From Lachnospiraceae bacterium (lineage in GTDB: Bacteria > Bacillota > Clostridia > Lachnospirales > Lachnospiraceae), in NCBI GenBank assembly GCA_017938315.1, contig JAGBBV010000021.1, positions 37,559-101,558 of the forward strand: a DNA stretch of 64,000 nucleotides, in the 5' to 3' direction. The notes under the pieces were generated by a model. It saw only the letters and a list, made by a program, of their open reading frames with translations. It was not told the DNA's origin and searched no databases. The position numbers and the translations under genes were made by a program. Of the stretch, positions 34,688 through 43,604 are shown piece after piece. Each line of letters begins with the position of its first letter. The first letter of the stretch is position 1.

Positions 34688-35965
34688 TCACAGTACCTTC
34701 ATGCCGCCATATTTTCTGATTTGCAGTACCCTGCAGGAATCTTCTCCGAAAATCCTGTCCATATATTTCTGATACTCTTCCACTACTTCTTTCTTTACAA
34801 ATGCCTGTATGGTTCCTGCAAAACCGCCTCCATGCACCCTGCACACACCGTCTTTTTTCAAAAACATTTCACTCAGTGCAAGTGCCAGCGAAATATTTTG
34901 GGTTTTTACATCATTATTTGTATAGATATTTTGTAAATATTTATAGGAGGAATCACCGGATGCCTTCACACATGCAAGAAATGATACGACGTCTCCCTGT
35001 TTTAATGCTTTTACTTCCTCCTGCACTCTCTTATTCTCTTCCAAAAAATGAAGGGCCCGCAGAACACATCTGTCGCCAAGTTTGCTGCGGATGGGCATCA
35101 TTTCATCTAGTATATCTTTCTCCGTCACATCGCGTAACACTTCTTTTCCAAAATATTTCGCAACTGCACTCATTTCACGGGGAATTGCTGCATATTCATC
35201 CGTCAAATCCGCATGGGACCCCTTTGTGTCTGTAATGCATAAATAATAGCCATGCTCTGTCATGTCAAAAGTAACTTTTTCTACAACCGGCTGCTCCCGA
35301 TTAGCAAAATCTATGTGTACCAGGCTTCCCACAGAGCATGCCATCTGATCCATTAATCCGCAAGGTTTTCCAAAATACACATTTTCTGCATATTGTCCAA
35401 TCATTGCTATCTCTATCGCAGAAATATTTCCATCATTATATAGCTCCGATAAAATTGTTCCCATTAATGTTTCAAACGCTGCCGATGAAGAAAGCCCTGC
35501 TCCTACCAAAACATCACTGGTCACATAAGCCTGAAATCCGCCAAACAAATATCCTTTTTTTGCAAAGCCTGCAATCACACCTCTCACCAGTGCAGCTGTT
35601 GTTCCCATCTCTTCCTCTCTCACGGTAAGATCATCCAATGTTAAAACTACCTCTGCATACTCATCAGAAAGAACTCTGACCATGCGATCTTCTGTTTTCT
35701 TTACAACACCGATGGTATCCAAATTAATGGAAGCTGCCAATACTTCTCCATACTGATGGTCTGTGTGGTTGCCACCCACTTCACTTCTTCCGGGTGCGCT
35801 GAAAATGGAAACTTCACCATCTCCGTATTGTTTTTTAAATGTTGAAAGAGCATCTACATATCGTTTCTTCTGATAAGCAAGCATCTTTTCGTCGGCATAT
35901 ACGTCTAATAATACCTGATTGAATTCTCCTATTTGAATTTTATCAACCATCTGCTTTGTGTTCAT
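34688..35965 (-). CDS. GHMP kinase, galactokinase-like
   Basis: This 425-residue protein has the galactokinase layout: APGRSEVGGNHTDHQYG (signature 1, normally GRVNLIGEHTDY), VLVGAGLSSSAAFE (ATP-binding GHMP loop) and VCRVHGGGFAGTIQAF (C-terminal motif). It would phosphorylate galactose or a related sugar at C1 for the Leloir or a similar pathway. Signature 1 departs from that of typical GalK, so another sugar is possible. It starts 7 bases after the stop of the preceding membrane protein gene, so it could be cotranscribed with the ECF sigma operon. I do not assign galK because of the variant signature. Confidence 0.8.
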   Translation of the reverse strand: MNTKQMVDKIQIGEFNQVLLDVYADEKMLAYQKKRYVDALSTFKKQYGDGEVSIFSAPGRSEVGGNHTDHQYGEVLAASINLDTIGVVKKTEDRMVRVLSDEYAEVVLTLDDLTVREEEMGTTAALVRGVIAGFAKKGYLFGGFQAYVTSDVLVGAGLSSSAAFETLMGTILSELYNDGNISAIEIAMIGQYAENVYFGKPCGLMDQMACSVGSLVHIDFANREQPVVEKVTFDMTEHGYYLCITDTKGSHADLTDEYAAIPREMSAVAKYFGKEVLRDVTEKDILDEMMPIRSKLGDRCVLRALHFLEENKRVQEEVKALKQGDVVSFLACVKASGDSSYKYLQNIYTNNDVKTQNISLALALSEMFLKKDGVCRVHGGGFAGTIQAFVKKEVVEEYQKYMDRIFGEDSCRVLQIRKYGGMKVL

Positions 35966-35971
35966 ACATTG

Positions 35972-36904
35972 CTACTCCATAACAAACTCTTTTGTTTTTT
36001 CCATGCCATCATCTTTATATGTAATTATAACCACTCTCCTGTTTCTGTCCAGTTCCATGCTCTTATATTCCATGCCGGCCAACTCTTCATACACAGTTTC
36101 TTTTATCTCAAAATCATCTTCAATTATGGCATCCGGATCAATAACATAAAACACACAATCCGAAATTATTTCCCTTCCCCGTTCATCCAACGTCACTCTC
36201 ACCATAAAATTACTATCATCCAGTGTCCGCATATGGGAGCTGTGTACTTCCGTAACAGGATCTCTTGTATAATCAGTATCAATAGCCGCAGAACTGACAG
36301 ATGCATAATAAATGGAATATCCGCTTCCGAATGCTCTTCCCTCTTCCGTCATAAAGTCATAAGGCAGATAATCTTCACTAAACGTAATGCCTTCTTTTTC
36401 TATATAAGCTGTAGAAATATAAGTAATTTCATTTTCTCCCGTAAGAAGCGCATATTCGTATTTATGTGCCGCATTTTCCACTGCAATATATGCAGGGTAG
36501 TTGAATTTTTTTTCTTCATCCCGCAACAGTTTTTTCTCTCTGTTTCCATATTTTTTGGATGTATTTTCCAAACGGTCAATTTCTTTTTGGTAACTGATAT
36601 CATCATATACACACTTTAAATATGTCTGTAATGTGGGTGAGTTAAAAGTATCCCGATAATAATTGTAAAATTCTGTATCCAAAGTCCCTTCCGGAATCTT
36701 CTCCGGGAAAACAATGTACGCAGTTTGGATATAGGGCTGTGTGAGCACAGCTTCGTAATCATTGATATCCCTCGTTACTTTTGCGGGACCACCTGTCAAA
36801 AACCAATAGACAAATACGAATGCAGCCACAAACAGTGTGATTGACATTAAGATAATGCCAATCACAAAGCCTTTCACTATTTTTTTTATTTTACGTTTCA
36901 TCAT
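35972..36904 (-). CDS. Membrane-anchored protein paralogous to the anti-sigma outer domain
   Basis: This 310-residue protein has one N-terminal membrane segment (about residues 10-36) and an outer domain. The outer part shares a block with the preceding protein: YLKCVYDDISYQKEIDRLEN here against YLKCSYDKEAYETEKNRLLN there, then YEYALL and FSEDYLPYD against YEYALL and FRKEYLPTD. Unlike its neighbour it has no zinc-finger head, so it cannot bind the sigma factor in the same way. It overlaps the upstream gene by 14 bases. It may be a sensor or co-regulator of the ECF system. Confidence 0.65.
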   Translation of the reverse strand: MMKRKIKKIVKGFVIGIILMSITLFVAAFVFVYWFLTGGPAKVTRDINDYEAVLTQPYIQTAYIVFPEKIPEGTLDTEFYNYYRDTFNSPTLQTYLKCVYDDISYQKEIDRLENTSKKYGNREKKLLRDEEKKFNYPAYIAVENAAHKYEYALLTGENEITYISTAYIEKEGITFSEDYLPYDFMTEEGRAFGSGYSIYYASVSSAAIDTDYTRDPVTEVHSSHMRTLDDSNFMVRVTLDERGREIISDCVFYVIDPDAIIEDDFEIKETVYEELAGMEYKSMELDRNRRVVIITYKDDGMEKTKEFVME

Positions 36905-37724
36905 TCATCTTCTCCCATTCTGTCTGATAAATCCGATAAGGGTCTCTTTCCGTTTCAAAGTAATAGCCTGCCTGGCCGTAATCTGTTGGCAGATATTCTT
37001 TTCTGAAAACAACCTCCCTGCGGTCAATTCCCTGTAGATATATATAAATAATTGTACCATCTTCCTCGTCTAAAAGGGCATACTCATAACCTTCGTCATA
37101 GAGCATGGCATATACGCAAGGCAAAAAAGTTTCCTCTTCAGAATAGACGGTCCCTCGCCCCGTAGATTCATCTATCAGATTTAAAAGGCGATTTTTTTCC
37201 GTTTCATAAGCTTCTTTATCATAAGAACATTTTAAATAAATCTGATATGCCTGATATAACTTCTGTCCCTTACAATCATAGTAAAACTCTTCTATATTTC
37301 CACTTATACCTTCACTTTCCGGAAAAAGAGCAAGTCCTGCAATGCCTTGATAATCCTGATTTCCATAGTCTGCAGGTTGCTCATAATGTTCCTTTACAGG
37401 ATACACTTCTTCCCCGTTTTTTGTCGGGGAAAAAGGTTGAAACCACAAAAGCAAAATCACTCCGAGAACGGATAATATCCCCGCTATCAGTCCTATCATT
37501 TCATAACGGCGTCTTTTTAGTGCCCTAAAAATCCTTTTGTCGTTCTCCTTCTCGCTGCTTTCCATTTCCTGCTTTTCGTTTATCAGTTCTTCCCTATATT
37601 TCCGACACTTCTTACATGTCTGCAAATGGATCTGTACCAGATTTTCCGATTCATCACTTGTCAGCCCCTCCAAAGATAGCGGCAACAAATCTTTTACCAC
37701 ACTGCAATCTATATTTTCTCCCAA
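36891..37724 (-). CDS. Zinc-finger anti-sigma factor with large outer domain
   Basis: This protein of about 277 residues starts at TTG (37724), which has GAGG 7 bases upstream. The resulting N-terminus (MGENIDCSVVKDLLPLSLEG) lines up with that of the next anti-sigma (MNNRYDCNIILDLLPLSIEH). The zf-HC2 motif continues with IHLQTCKKCRKY. One membrane segment (IGLIAGILSVLGVILLLWF) separates it from a large outer domain of about 185 residues. An upstream in-frame ATG (37766) lies within the previous gene and is less likely. It should hold the ECF sigma factor at the membrane until an outside signal arrives. Confidence 0.75.
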   Translation of the reverse strand: MGENIDCSVVKDLLPLSLEGLTSDESENLVQIHLQTCKKCRKYREELINEKQEMESSEKENDKRIFRALKRRRYEMIGLIAGILSVLGVILLLWFQPFSPTKNGEEVYPVKEHYEQPADYGNQDYQGIAGLALFPESEGISGNIEEFYYDCKGQKLYQAYQIYLKCSYDKEAYETEKNRLLNLIDESTGRGTVYSEEETFLPCVYAMLYDEGYEYALLDEEDGTIIYIYLQGIDRREVVFRKEYLPTDYGQAGYYFETERDPYRIYQTEWEKMNDET

Positions 37725-37746
37725 ATCATTCACCTCTTCCCTATGT

Positions 37747-38052
37747 TTAAAAGAAACATATATCAATTAGGCAGAATGCCATAATCAATAATAATAAGAG
37801 TAAATATCCGCCAATCATCATCCTTACGGTATTTTTCTTTTTATATCTGTGTTTTCTTGTCCTTTTCCTTTTGTACTTACCGGTTTCTGCCATGATATCA
37901 ATTTCTTTTGTCATTTCTTCATAAATCTGCCGGCAATCTTCACATTCTTCCATATGTGCTCTGATAACTTGCTGCGTTTCTTCACTTACCATATGCTCAA
38001 TTGAAAGTGGGAGCAAATCTAAAATAATGTTACAATCATATCTATTGTTCAT
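37747..38052 (-). CDS. Small zinc-finger anti-sigma factor
   Basis: This 101-residue protein has a zf-HC2 domain (YDCNIILDLLPLSIEHMVSE, then IRAHMEECEDCRQIYEEM), a basic linker and one C-terminal membrane segment (MIGGYLLLLLLIMAFCLIDI). There is no outer domain. It overlaps the sigma gene by 11 bases, indicating coupled translation. Two zinc-finger proteins follow a single sigma gene here, so they may share or compete for it. Confidence 0.8.
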   Translation of the reverse strand: MNNRYDCNIILDLLPLSIEHMVSEETQQVIRAHMEECEDCRQIYEEMTKEIDIMAETGKYKRKRTRKHRYKKKNTVRMMIGGYLLLLLLIMAFCLIDICFF

Positions 38053-38536
38053 CTTTTTTCAGCTCCTTTCCCAAAATCTGCTTTGCTCGGTAAAAGGTCA
38101 CTCTTGCCCAGTTTTCAGACTGTCCCAACACATTCCCGATTTCTTTAAAACTCAGTTCTCCGGTCAGCTTTAGCATCACTACGTCTCTCATGGGTGACGG
38201 AAGTGCATGTATCACTTTGTAGATATGTAGCTTAGCTTCCGCATCCTCAATAGACTTCTGGACTTCTTCATGCATAGCAATCTCTACTGCCTCGTCAAAA
38301 GGCACTTCCTTGCTACGACGTTTCTTATCAAGACTTTGATAGTAAACGTATTTTGCAATCTGACACAGCCAGGTAGATATTTTGCATTCTCCCCGGAATT
38401 CTGATATCTTTTTCGTTGCACGGTAAAAGGTTTCCTGTGTCAGTTCTTCCGCCAAGTCGTAATTGCCCCCTGTCAACGTGCAAAGGTAACCATATACTGT
38501 ATTAAAATATTGTTCGTATACTTCCTTTATTTCCAA
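38042..38536 (-). CDS. ECF-type RNA polymerase sigma factor
   Basis: This 164-residue protein has region 2 (YFNTVYGYLCTLTGGNYDLA, ELTQETFYRA) and region 4 (ALPSPMRDVVMLKLTGELSF, KEIGNVLGQSENWARVTFYR). Translation starts at TTG with GAGG 9 bases upstream. It heads an operon with two anti-sigma-like genes and a membrane protein, probably continuing into the galactokinase-like and esterase genes. The signal and targets are unknown; a cell-surface stress is the usual theme. I could not assign an autoregulated promoter with confidence in 38537-38645. Confidence 0.85.
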   Translation of the reverse strand: MEIKEVYEQYFNTVYGYLCTLTGGNYDLAEELTQETFYRATKKISEFRGECKISTWLCQIAKYVYYQSLDKKRRSKEVPFDEAVEIAMHEEVQKSIEDAEAKLHIYKVIHALPSPMRDVVMLKLTGELSFKEIGNVLGQSENWARVTFYRAKQILGKELKKDEQ

Positions 38537-38645
38537 TCCGGTATTCCTCCCCGTTTGCGGGTTTTCTCCTTTTTCTATAAGTTAGTCCATATTAGGACCA
38601 TATTCGTTACACATTTCTATAATTTTTTCAAACAAATTTATTTTA

Positions 38646-38990
38646 CTACACAAACAGAAAAATTTCCTTCATCATTTTCTTAATTTCTTTTATATTCAAA
38701 TAGTGACCTTCTGCCTCATAAGTAATGATCAAATTTTTTCCTAAATATATTCCATTTTTGCTGTATTCATCTAGCTTATTTAAACTTGCCTGCCTGTATT
38801 CTTCATTATCTAAAAGTCCGAAGTGTTCATGGTAAATCACCTCTCTTGTCTTTACTTTCAATAGTGTAAAATCAGGATATTTCCTTTTCCCATTCTTCAA
38901 TTTTAATTGTGCTTCATAGCGATAAGGAATCCCCAAATATTTCCCAATATCTTCAATCTCTTCTTTTACTTCTTGTCTTAATTTTAACAT
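38646..38990 (-). CDS. PD-(D/E)XK-like protein, possibly a C-terminal remnant
   Basis: From the ATG at 38988-38990 the product is about 114 residues. KYPDFTLLKVKTREVIYHEH contains the Asp and Glu expected of a PD-(D/E)XK core, followed by FGLLDNEEYRQASLNKLDEY and GKNLIITYEAEG. The pattern is the C-terminal domain of larger hypothetical proteins in Clostridia. An upstream in-frame extension to 39086 does not resemble the family. The ribosome site is weak. It may be a truncated gene that is no longer expressed. Confidence 0.5.
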   Translation of the reverse strand: MLKLRQEVKEEIEDIGKYLGIPYRYEAQLKLKNGKRKYPDFTLLKVKTREVIYHEHFGLLDNEEYRQASLNKLDEYSKNGIYLGKNLIITYEAEGHYLNIKEIKKMMKEIFLFV

Positions 38991-39167
38991 ATACTCTTTT
39001 TGTACCAAGCAGTTTGTGCTCAAACTACCACAAGCAGTCTGCACTAAGAAAGATGCTGCCAACCGCATCAAAACCACCGCAAGCAACCTCCTCGATGTCC
39101 AATATAAGCATTATAAGAATTGTGGAAAATAACTTCTCATAAATTATGAAAATAATAGATTTTTGTC

Positions 39168-39230
39168 CAACCGTCGGTGCCGGGCAAAATTGTATCAAAC
39201 TGGGCTAAGCCGATCCTGCACCGATGGTTG
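39168..39230. repeat. Long imperfect inverted repeat
   Basis: CAACCGTCGGTGC (39168-39180) and GCACCGATGGTTG (39218-39230) pair along 13 bases with one mismatch around a 37-base loop that has its own small hairpin (GGCTAAGCC). There is no T-run, so it is not a standard terminator. It could be a dispersed REP-like element or a structured RNA after the ABC operon. Confidence 0.5.
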
Positions 39231-39263
39231 TAATGATTTGTTTGAATGTGATATAGATATTTT

Positions 39264-40148
39264 TTATGATTTACTGATAATAATCTCTCCATCCCTGGCG
39301 GAAATCTTCACTTTATTGTCTTTAATTCCAAGTTCTGCCAAGAGTTCCGCAGGAAGTTGCACCCGATGTGCTTTATCAAGTACTGCATACTCATCTTGGG
39401 AGTCTTCTGTCATCCAGTCGATTCCGCTCTCTCGCACTCTGTCTTTATAGCCTTCCTTTAACACACGTTCGGAACTGATTTTTCCGTCACGGATTGCCAC
39501 CACGCGCTTTACCTTCTTCGACAGCTGTACATCGTGGGTAACAATTAAAATCGTCTGTCCCTCTGCATTTAATTCAGAAAAAAGATCAAAGATATAATTT
39601 GCCGTTTTGGTATCTACGGAGCCTGTAGGTTCATCTGCCAAAAGAAGCTTTGGAGAATTGGCAAGTGCTATGGCTATGGCAATTCTCTGTTGTTCCCCGC
39701 CGGATAGCATATTCATCCGGCTGTTTCTTTTAGAGGAAAGACCTACTCTTTCAAGCAGTTCCAGTGCCTTTTCCTTTTTGGCTTTAGCACCTGAAATGTT
39801 CATGGGCATCATAATATTTTCCAACACTGATAAAAATGGCAACATATTTCTCCCATTATTTTGCCACACAAACCCTACGGTATCCCTTTTATAGCGTACC
39901 AACTCCTTTTCCGACATGGTAAACAGATTCTTCCCATCTACCCAAAGAGAACCGGCACTTGGTCTGTCAATACCGCCTATCATGTTTAGGAATGTACTCT
40001 TCCCGCTACCACTGTTTCCAATCAGTGCGGTCAGTTCACCCTTTTCTACTTCCATATCTAACCCTTGCAAGGCCAAAACTTCCGTTTCTTTTGTTTTATA
40101 AATTTTCACCAGACCTTCTGATCTGACCATTATCTCTTTTTCAGACAT
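39264..40148 (-). CDS. ABC transporter ATPase with AbrB-like C-terminal tail (system 1)
   Basis: This protein of about 294 residues is read from the ATG with AGAGAGG upstream. It overlaps the stop of the preceding ATPase gene by 8 bases. It has Walker [11 protein letters not shown], signature [14 protein letters not shown], Walker [13 protein letters not shown] and the switch His (VTHDVQ). After residue about 230 an extra 50-60 residues contain YAVLDKAHRVQLPAELLAEL and VKISARDGEIIISK, the swapped-hairpin AbrB/SpoVT fold. That fold normally binds DNA or antitoxin partners. The MacB/LolD-type ATPases I know end before this, so the tail is unusual. It may dimerise the ATPase or couple transport to regulation. 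Confidence 0.82.
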   Translation of the reverse strand: MSEKEIMVRSEGLVKIYKTKETEVLALQGLDMEVEKGELTALIGNSGSGKSTFLNMIGGIDRPSAGSLWVDGKNLFTMSEKELVRYKRDTVGFVWQNNGRNMLPFLSVLENIMMPMNISGAKAKKEKALELLERVGLSSKRNSRMNMLSGGEQQRIAIAIALANSPKLLLADEPTGSVDTKTANYIFDLFSELNAEGQTILIVTHDVQLSKKVKRVVAIRDGKISSERVLKEGYKDRVRESGIDWMTEDSQDEYAVLDKAHRVQLPAELLAELGIKDNKVKISARDGEIIISKS

Positions 40149-40827
40149 TAATCCTCTCTCCGTTTTCCAGTTCAATGATACTATCTGCCGCATCCATAAG
40201 CCCTACATCATGTGTTGTCATAAGGACAGTAATCCCCTCTTTTTCTGCCATGGCCTTAAATAATTGTGTCACATTAGCTGCCATGGCTGAATCAAGTTCC
40301 GCCGTGGGTTCATCTGCAAAAATCACATCCGGCCTGTGCGCAATGGCCCTCGCTATGGCCACCCTTTGCTGTTCGCCACCGGAAAGTTCTGCCGGCATAT
40401 GGGTCATCCGGTTACTAAGCCCTACCAATTTCAGGCATTCTCTTACCCGCTTTTGTGTATCGGCATCTACTTTTTTCCCAGCAAGTCGTAGGGAAAATTC
40501 TACATTTTGGTATGCATTTAAAGACGGCATGAGGGAAACGGACTGAAAGACAAAGCCAAATTTTTTTCTCCGTAAGTTTTCCCTTTCCCGTTCTGATAAT
40601 GCACTCACATCCTTATCTCCAATGATAATTTTCCCTTTCGTTGGATAGTCGAGGCATCCCACAATATTCATCAGTGTAGTCTTGCCGGAGCCGGAACGTC
40701 CTTTCAATATCGTAAAGCTCCCCTTTTGAACGGTTGCATTAATATTCTTAAGGGCTGTAAACTCGCCCCCCGGCACAGGAAACACCCTACTGATGTCTTC
40801 GATTTTTATTAATATATCATTCATCAT
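40141..40827 (-). CDS. ABC transporter ATPase (system 1)
   Basis: This 228-residue MacB/LolD-type ATPase has Walker A LKGRSGSGKTTLMN, signature [14 protein letters not shown], Walker B VIFADEPTAELD and switch TTHDVG. It overlaps both neighbours by a few bases, showing tight translational coupling with the permease and the second ATPase. Two different ATPases for one permease suggest a heterodimer. It should drive the large FtsX-type permease encoded upstream. Confidence 0.88.
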   Translation of the reverse strand: MMNDILIKIEDISRVFPVPGGEFTALKNINATVQKGSFTILKGRSGSGKTTLMNIVGCLDYPTKGKIIIGDKDVSALSERERENLRRKKFGFVFQSVSLMPSLNAYQNVEFSLRLAGKKVDADTQKRVRECLKLVGLSNRMTHMPAELSGGEQQRVAIARAIAHRPDVIFADEPTAELDSAMAANVTQLFKAMAEKEGITVLMTTHDVGLMDAADSIIELENGERINV

Positions 40828-43604
40828 TCTTCACCCAGCTTTAATGCTTTTGTTACATTCATCTTAAACAATATCATAATCAAAATACTTAGCGCCAGTA
40901 ACATAACTGCTGCAATCACACCGTATAGGCGGTACATATCTGCTGCATTGGTAATCAATTTCATAGGCAAAACCTGATTTTCCGATGCATAGGCTTGTTG
41001 CAGAATAGGTACAAACAGTTTTGATGAAAGGCTTCCAATTCCAATTCCTGCCAAAACAGAAAATACACCACAAAAAATCTGTTCATTGATCAGCATATGT
41101 ACCAGCTCACCCTTATGAAATCCACAAGCCCGCAGTACTCCAAACATCAGCTCCCGTTCCCTGATGGCCATAATCCAGTAAATTAAATATCCTATTGCAC
41201 AAAGCAGAATCGTCACCATAAAGCCTAACGTCAAAATTCCGTTAGTTCCCTGCAAAAGAGGATCTTCCATGGTGTTTCTCAGATTGGCTTCCCGGTTTGC
41301 ATACTTGGAAACCATCATATGATTTTCTTCTACCCACTGAAGAAAGTCTGCCTCTGTGTACTCTTCTTTTAAGTCAATCCATACTTCATAAGGATAAATG
41401 CCAAAATCCTGTTTCAATACCTCATAATGGGCTACCAACAAAAAATTATCCTGTTCCTTGATACTTCCGTCAGGGTCTGTCACACTCATCTTTGGCGTAT
41501 ATCCCGGCCAGTAATCTACAAAGTCCACAATCCGTCCATAGCTTTCTGCCCCCTCTTCATTTCTGAAACGAATGGTATCACCAACTTTATAACCATACCG
41601 GGTTTGAAAATTGGAGGATGCAATCACACCGTCTGCCGCTTTGGCAAGTTCATTCAAATATTCATAATAGGGTTTCTCTAAAAGTCCCGCCGGAATTTGT
41701 GTAACCATTCCAAATTCTTTTGTGTGGATTCCCATAACTGTCACAATCTGACGTTCCGATTGCTTAAAAGATACATATCCCGCGTCATCATATAGCACTT
41801 TGGTACATAAATTTGCAGCCGGCAATGTCATGTATTTGGTATAATCAGGCTCCATGTATTCATCCGTCAAAAGGTTTTTGGGCCATGCTTCCTTTATCAC
41901 TATCTCGCTTCCGTTTAAATATTGTGTATTCTCTATGGCATTTGACAAAATTGTCCTTGCAACTGTAGCGTGATAAATTCCCAAAGATACCGTCATAATC
42001 AGAAAAAGCATAATGAGCTGCTGTTTTCCCGCATTTCGCATGTTCTCCAAAAAAGAGATATAGCTTGCACTCTTCCAAAAACGTTTCCCCAGTTTATAAA
42101 TCAAAAGAACCAGCATCGGCTGTATTCTGAGAAATAATAATCCGCATCCTAAAATAAACAGAGATGAACTGATATATAACAAAGGATCAAGACTCTCTCC
42201 CTGTAATACATTCATGGAAAGGTTTATCATATTCTTGTGAAAACTGTAATAGCCGTAAACAGAAATACCAATTAAAATAACGTCTAAATACAGTTTTTTC
42301 CATAAACTCTTTTTCATTGTAGCCTTCTGTCTTTTTACGTCTACAATGGATACCCTGCTGTGTTTTATGGCTGGCAAGGTAATACTAAGAAGTGTAAGCA
42401 GCATCGCTCCCACAGCATATACCACTGCCTTTTGCGTAAATACTACCTCTAGTGACAAGGTGGGCTCTATCTCCAGAAAGTTTCTGGTAGAGGAGAGCAT
42501 CTTGCTAAAAAGTACACCAAGCAAGGTGCCAAGTCCTCCGCCTGTTAAGGATAGCACCAGACCTTGATACAAATATAACCGGAAAATTTGGGACCGGTAG
42601 CTCCCCCTGCTCTTAATAACAGAAATCTCGTTTCTTTCCATTTCATACATCTGCCCGGAAATCATCAAAAGGAACGCACAAAGCATCACCATAACCGGCA
42701 CCTGCAGGATGAGCAAAGTCGCAGATATCCGGTTAATTTTACGCAGGTATTGCTCCATGGTATCCATGTACTGCGGTTTTTCTAAGATGTTCTTATATTC
42801 ACTTTCCTCATAGAAATACTTTGTCTTTGCGACAATATTTTTCACATCTTCAAACACTATTTTCTGATAGTCCATAAATGCATACTGTCTGCAGTCTATG
42901 GTATAATTACCGGTGTTTTCACCTGTGAACATCTGGCGGAACAGATTTATATTCATATAAGCTCTATGGCGTATTTTGTCAGTCCCCTCCTGCCAGAACA
43001 AATCATCTTCAGGAAGGCGGAAAACTCCTTTAATCACAATTTGGATGGGATTTCCTTGTGCATCGCTTACCGCTTCGTATGTAAGTGTTTCTCCTAAGAG
43101 AAGCCCCTCCTCAATAAAGCAGTCCTCACATACCAGTACCTCAATTGCACCCTGCTCATTTTTCCCTGTCTCTGAAAAACATTCCCCATTAATAATGTTT
43201 ATATGGTTTTCAAAATCTGTGATACCGGAAAGGGCAACACCGATATCGCCTGCATCTTCGCGGTTCATATCAGAGTAAAGAGGTGTCTTTTGTAAAATAT
43301 AGTAAAAAACCGTCTGCTCTTTGCTCGCACCAAGCTGTCCGTATACAGAGTCCATAAACGTTTCCATTTGCTGCAGCATACCCGATTCATCTTTTTTGAA
43401 AATGGTTGCCATGGAAAGCACTGTAGGAAAACGGCCTTCTTCAGAGATGTTTTTATGAAATTCATCCTGTAGCATTCTGTCATAAGCTGCCTTTTGATAT
43501 AGCGGAAAACTGATTGCCGTTGCGACAAGCAGCACACATCCTACCAGCAGACTTAGTGTCATCCATCTTTTATGCCACATTTTTTGTAACATTAATTTAA
43601 ACAT
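40824..43604 (-). CDS. Large FtsX-type ABC permease (system 1)
   Basis: This protein of about 926 residues starts at MFKLMLQKMWHKRWMTL with AAGGA 8 bases upstream; the frame extends 12 codons further. It has an N-terminal membrane segment, an outer domain of about 230 residues, then a set of segments ending near SRVSIVDVKRQ. Further segments follow in the middle, then a second outer domain, and a final FtsX block (GYLIYWIMAIRERELMFGVL, LINEQIFCGVFSVLAGIGIG). The layout is a duplicated FtsX permease with about 10 membrane segments. It overlaps the adaptor gene upstream by 13 bases. It probably works as a mechanotransmitter or exporter with the lipoprotein adaptors. Confidence 0.85.
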   Translation of the reverse strand: MFKLMLQKMWHKRWMTLSLLVGCVLLVATAISFPLYQKAAYDRMLQDEFHKNISEEGRFPTVLSMATIFKKDESGMLQQMETFMDSVYGQLGASKEQTVFYYILQKTPLYSDMNREDAGDIGVALSGITDFENHINIINGECFSETGKNEQGAIEVLVCEDCFIEEGLLLGETLTYEAVSDAQGNPIQIVIKGVFRLPEDDLFWQEGTDKIRHRAYMNINLFRQMFTGENTGNYTIDCRQYAFMDYQKIVFEDVKNIVAKTKYFYEESEYKNILEKPQYMDTMEQYLRKINRISATLLILQVPVMVMLCAFLLMISGQMYEMERNEISVIKSRGSYRSQIFRLYLYQGLVLSLTGGGLGTLLGVLFSKMLSSTRNFLEIEPTLSLEVVFTQKAVVYAVGAMLLTLLSITLPAIKHSRVSIVDVKRQKATMKKSLWKKLYLDVILIGISVYGYYSFHKNMINLSMNVLQGESLDPLLYISSSLFILGCGLLFLRIQPMLVLLIYKLGKRFWKSASYISFLENMRNAGKQQLIMLFLIMTVSLGIYHATVARTILSNAIENTQYLNGSEIVIKEAWPKNLLTDEYMEPDYTKYMTLPAANLCTKVLYDDAGYVSFKQSERQIVTVMGIHTKEFGMVTQIPAGLLEKPYYEYLNELAKAADGVIASSNFQTRYGYKVGDTIRFRNEEGAESYGRIVDFVDYWPGYTPKMSVTDPDGSIKEQDNFLLVAHYEVLKQDFGIYPYEVWIDLKEEYTEADFLQWVEENHMMVSKYANREANLRNTMEDPLLQGTNGILTLGFMVTILLCAIGYLIYWIMAIRERELMFGVLRACGFHKGELVHMLINEQIFCGVFSVLAGIGIGSLSSKLFVPILQQAYASENQVLPMKLITNAADMYRLYGVIAAVMLLALSILIMILFKMNVTKALKLGEE

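Noticed and set aside
35933-36619. Plus-strand frame of 228 codons rich in Phe, Ile and His
   Set aside because: It lies opposite the membrane protein at 35972-36904 and mirrors its codons.
40766-40771. Six-C run in an ABC ATPase gene
   Set aside because: The surrounding DNA is much richer in GC and the frame is intact; nothing suggests slippage control.
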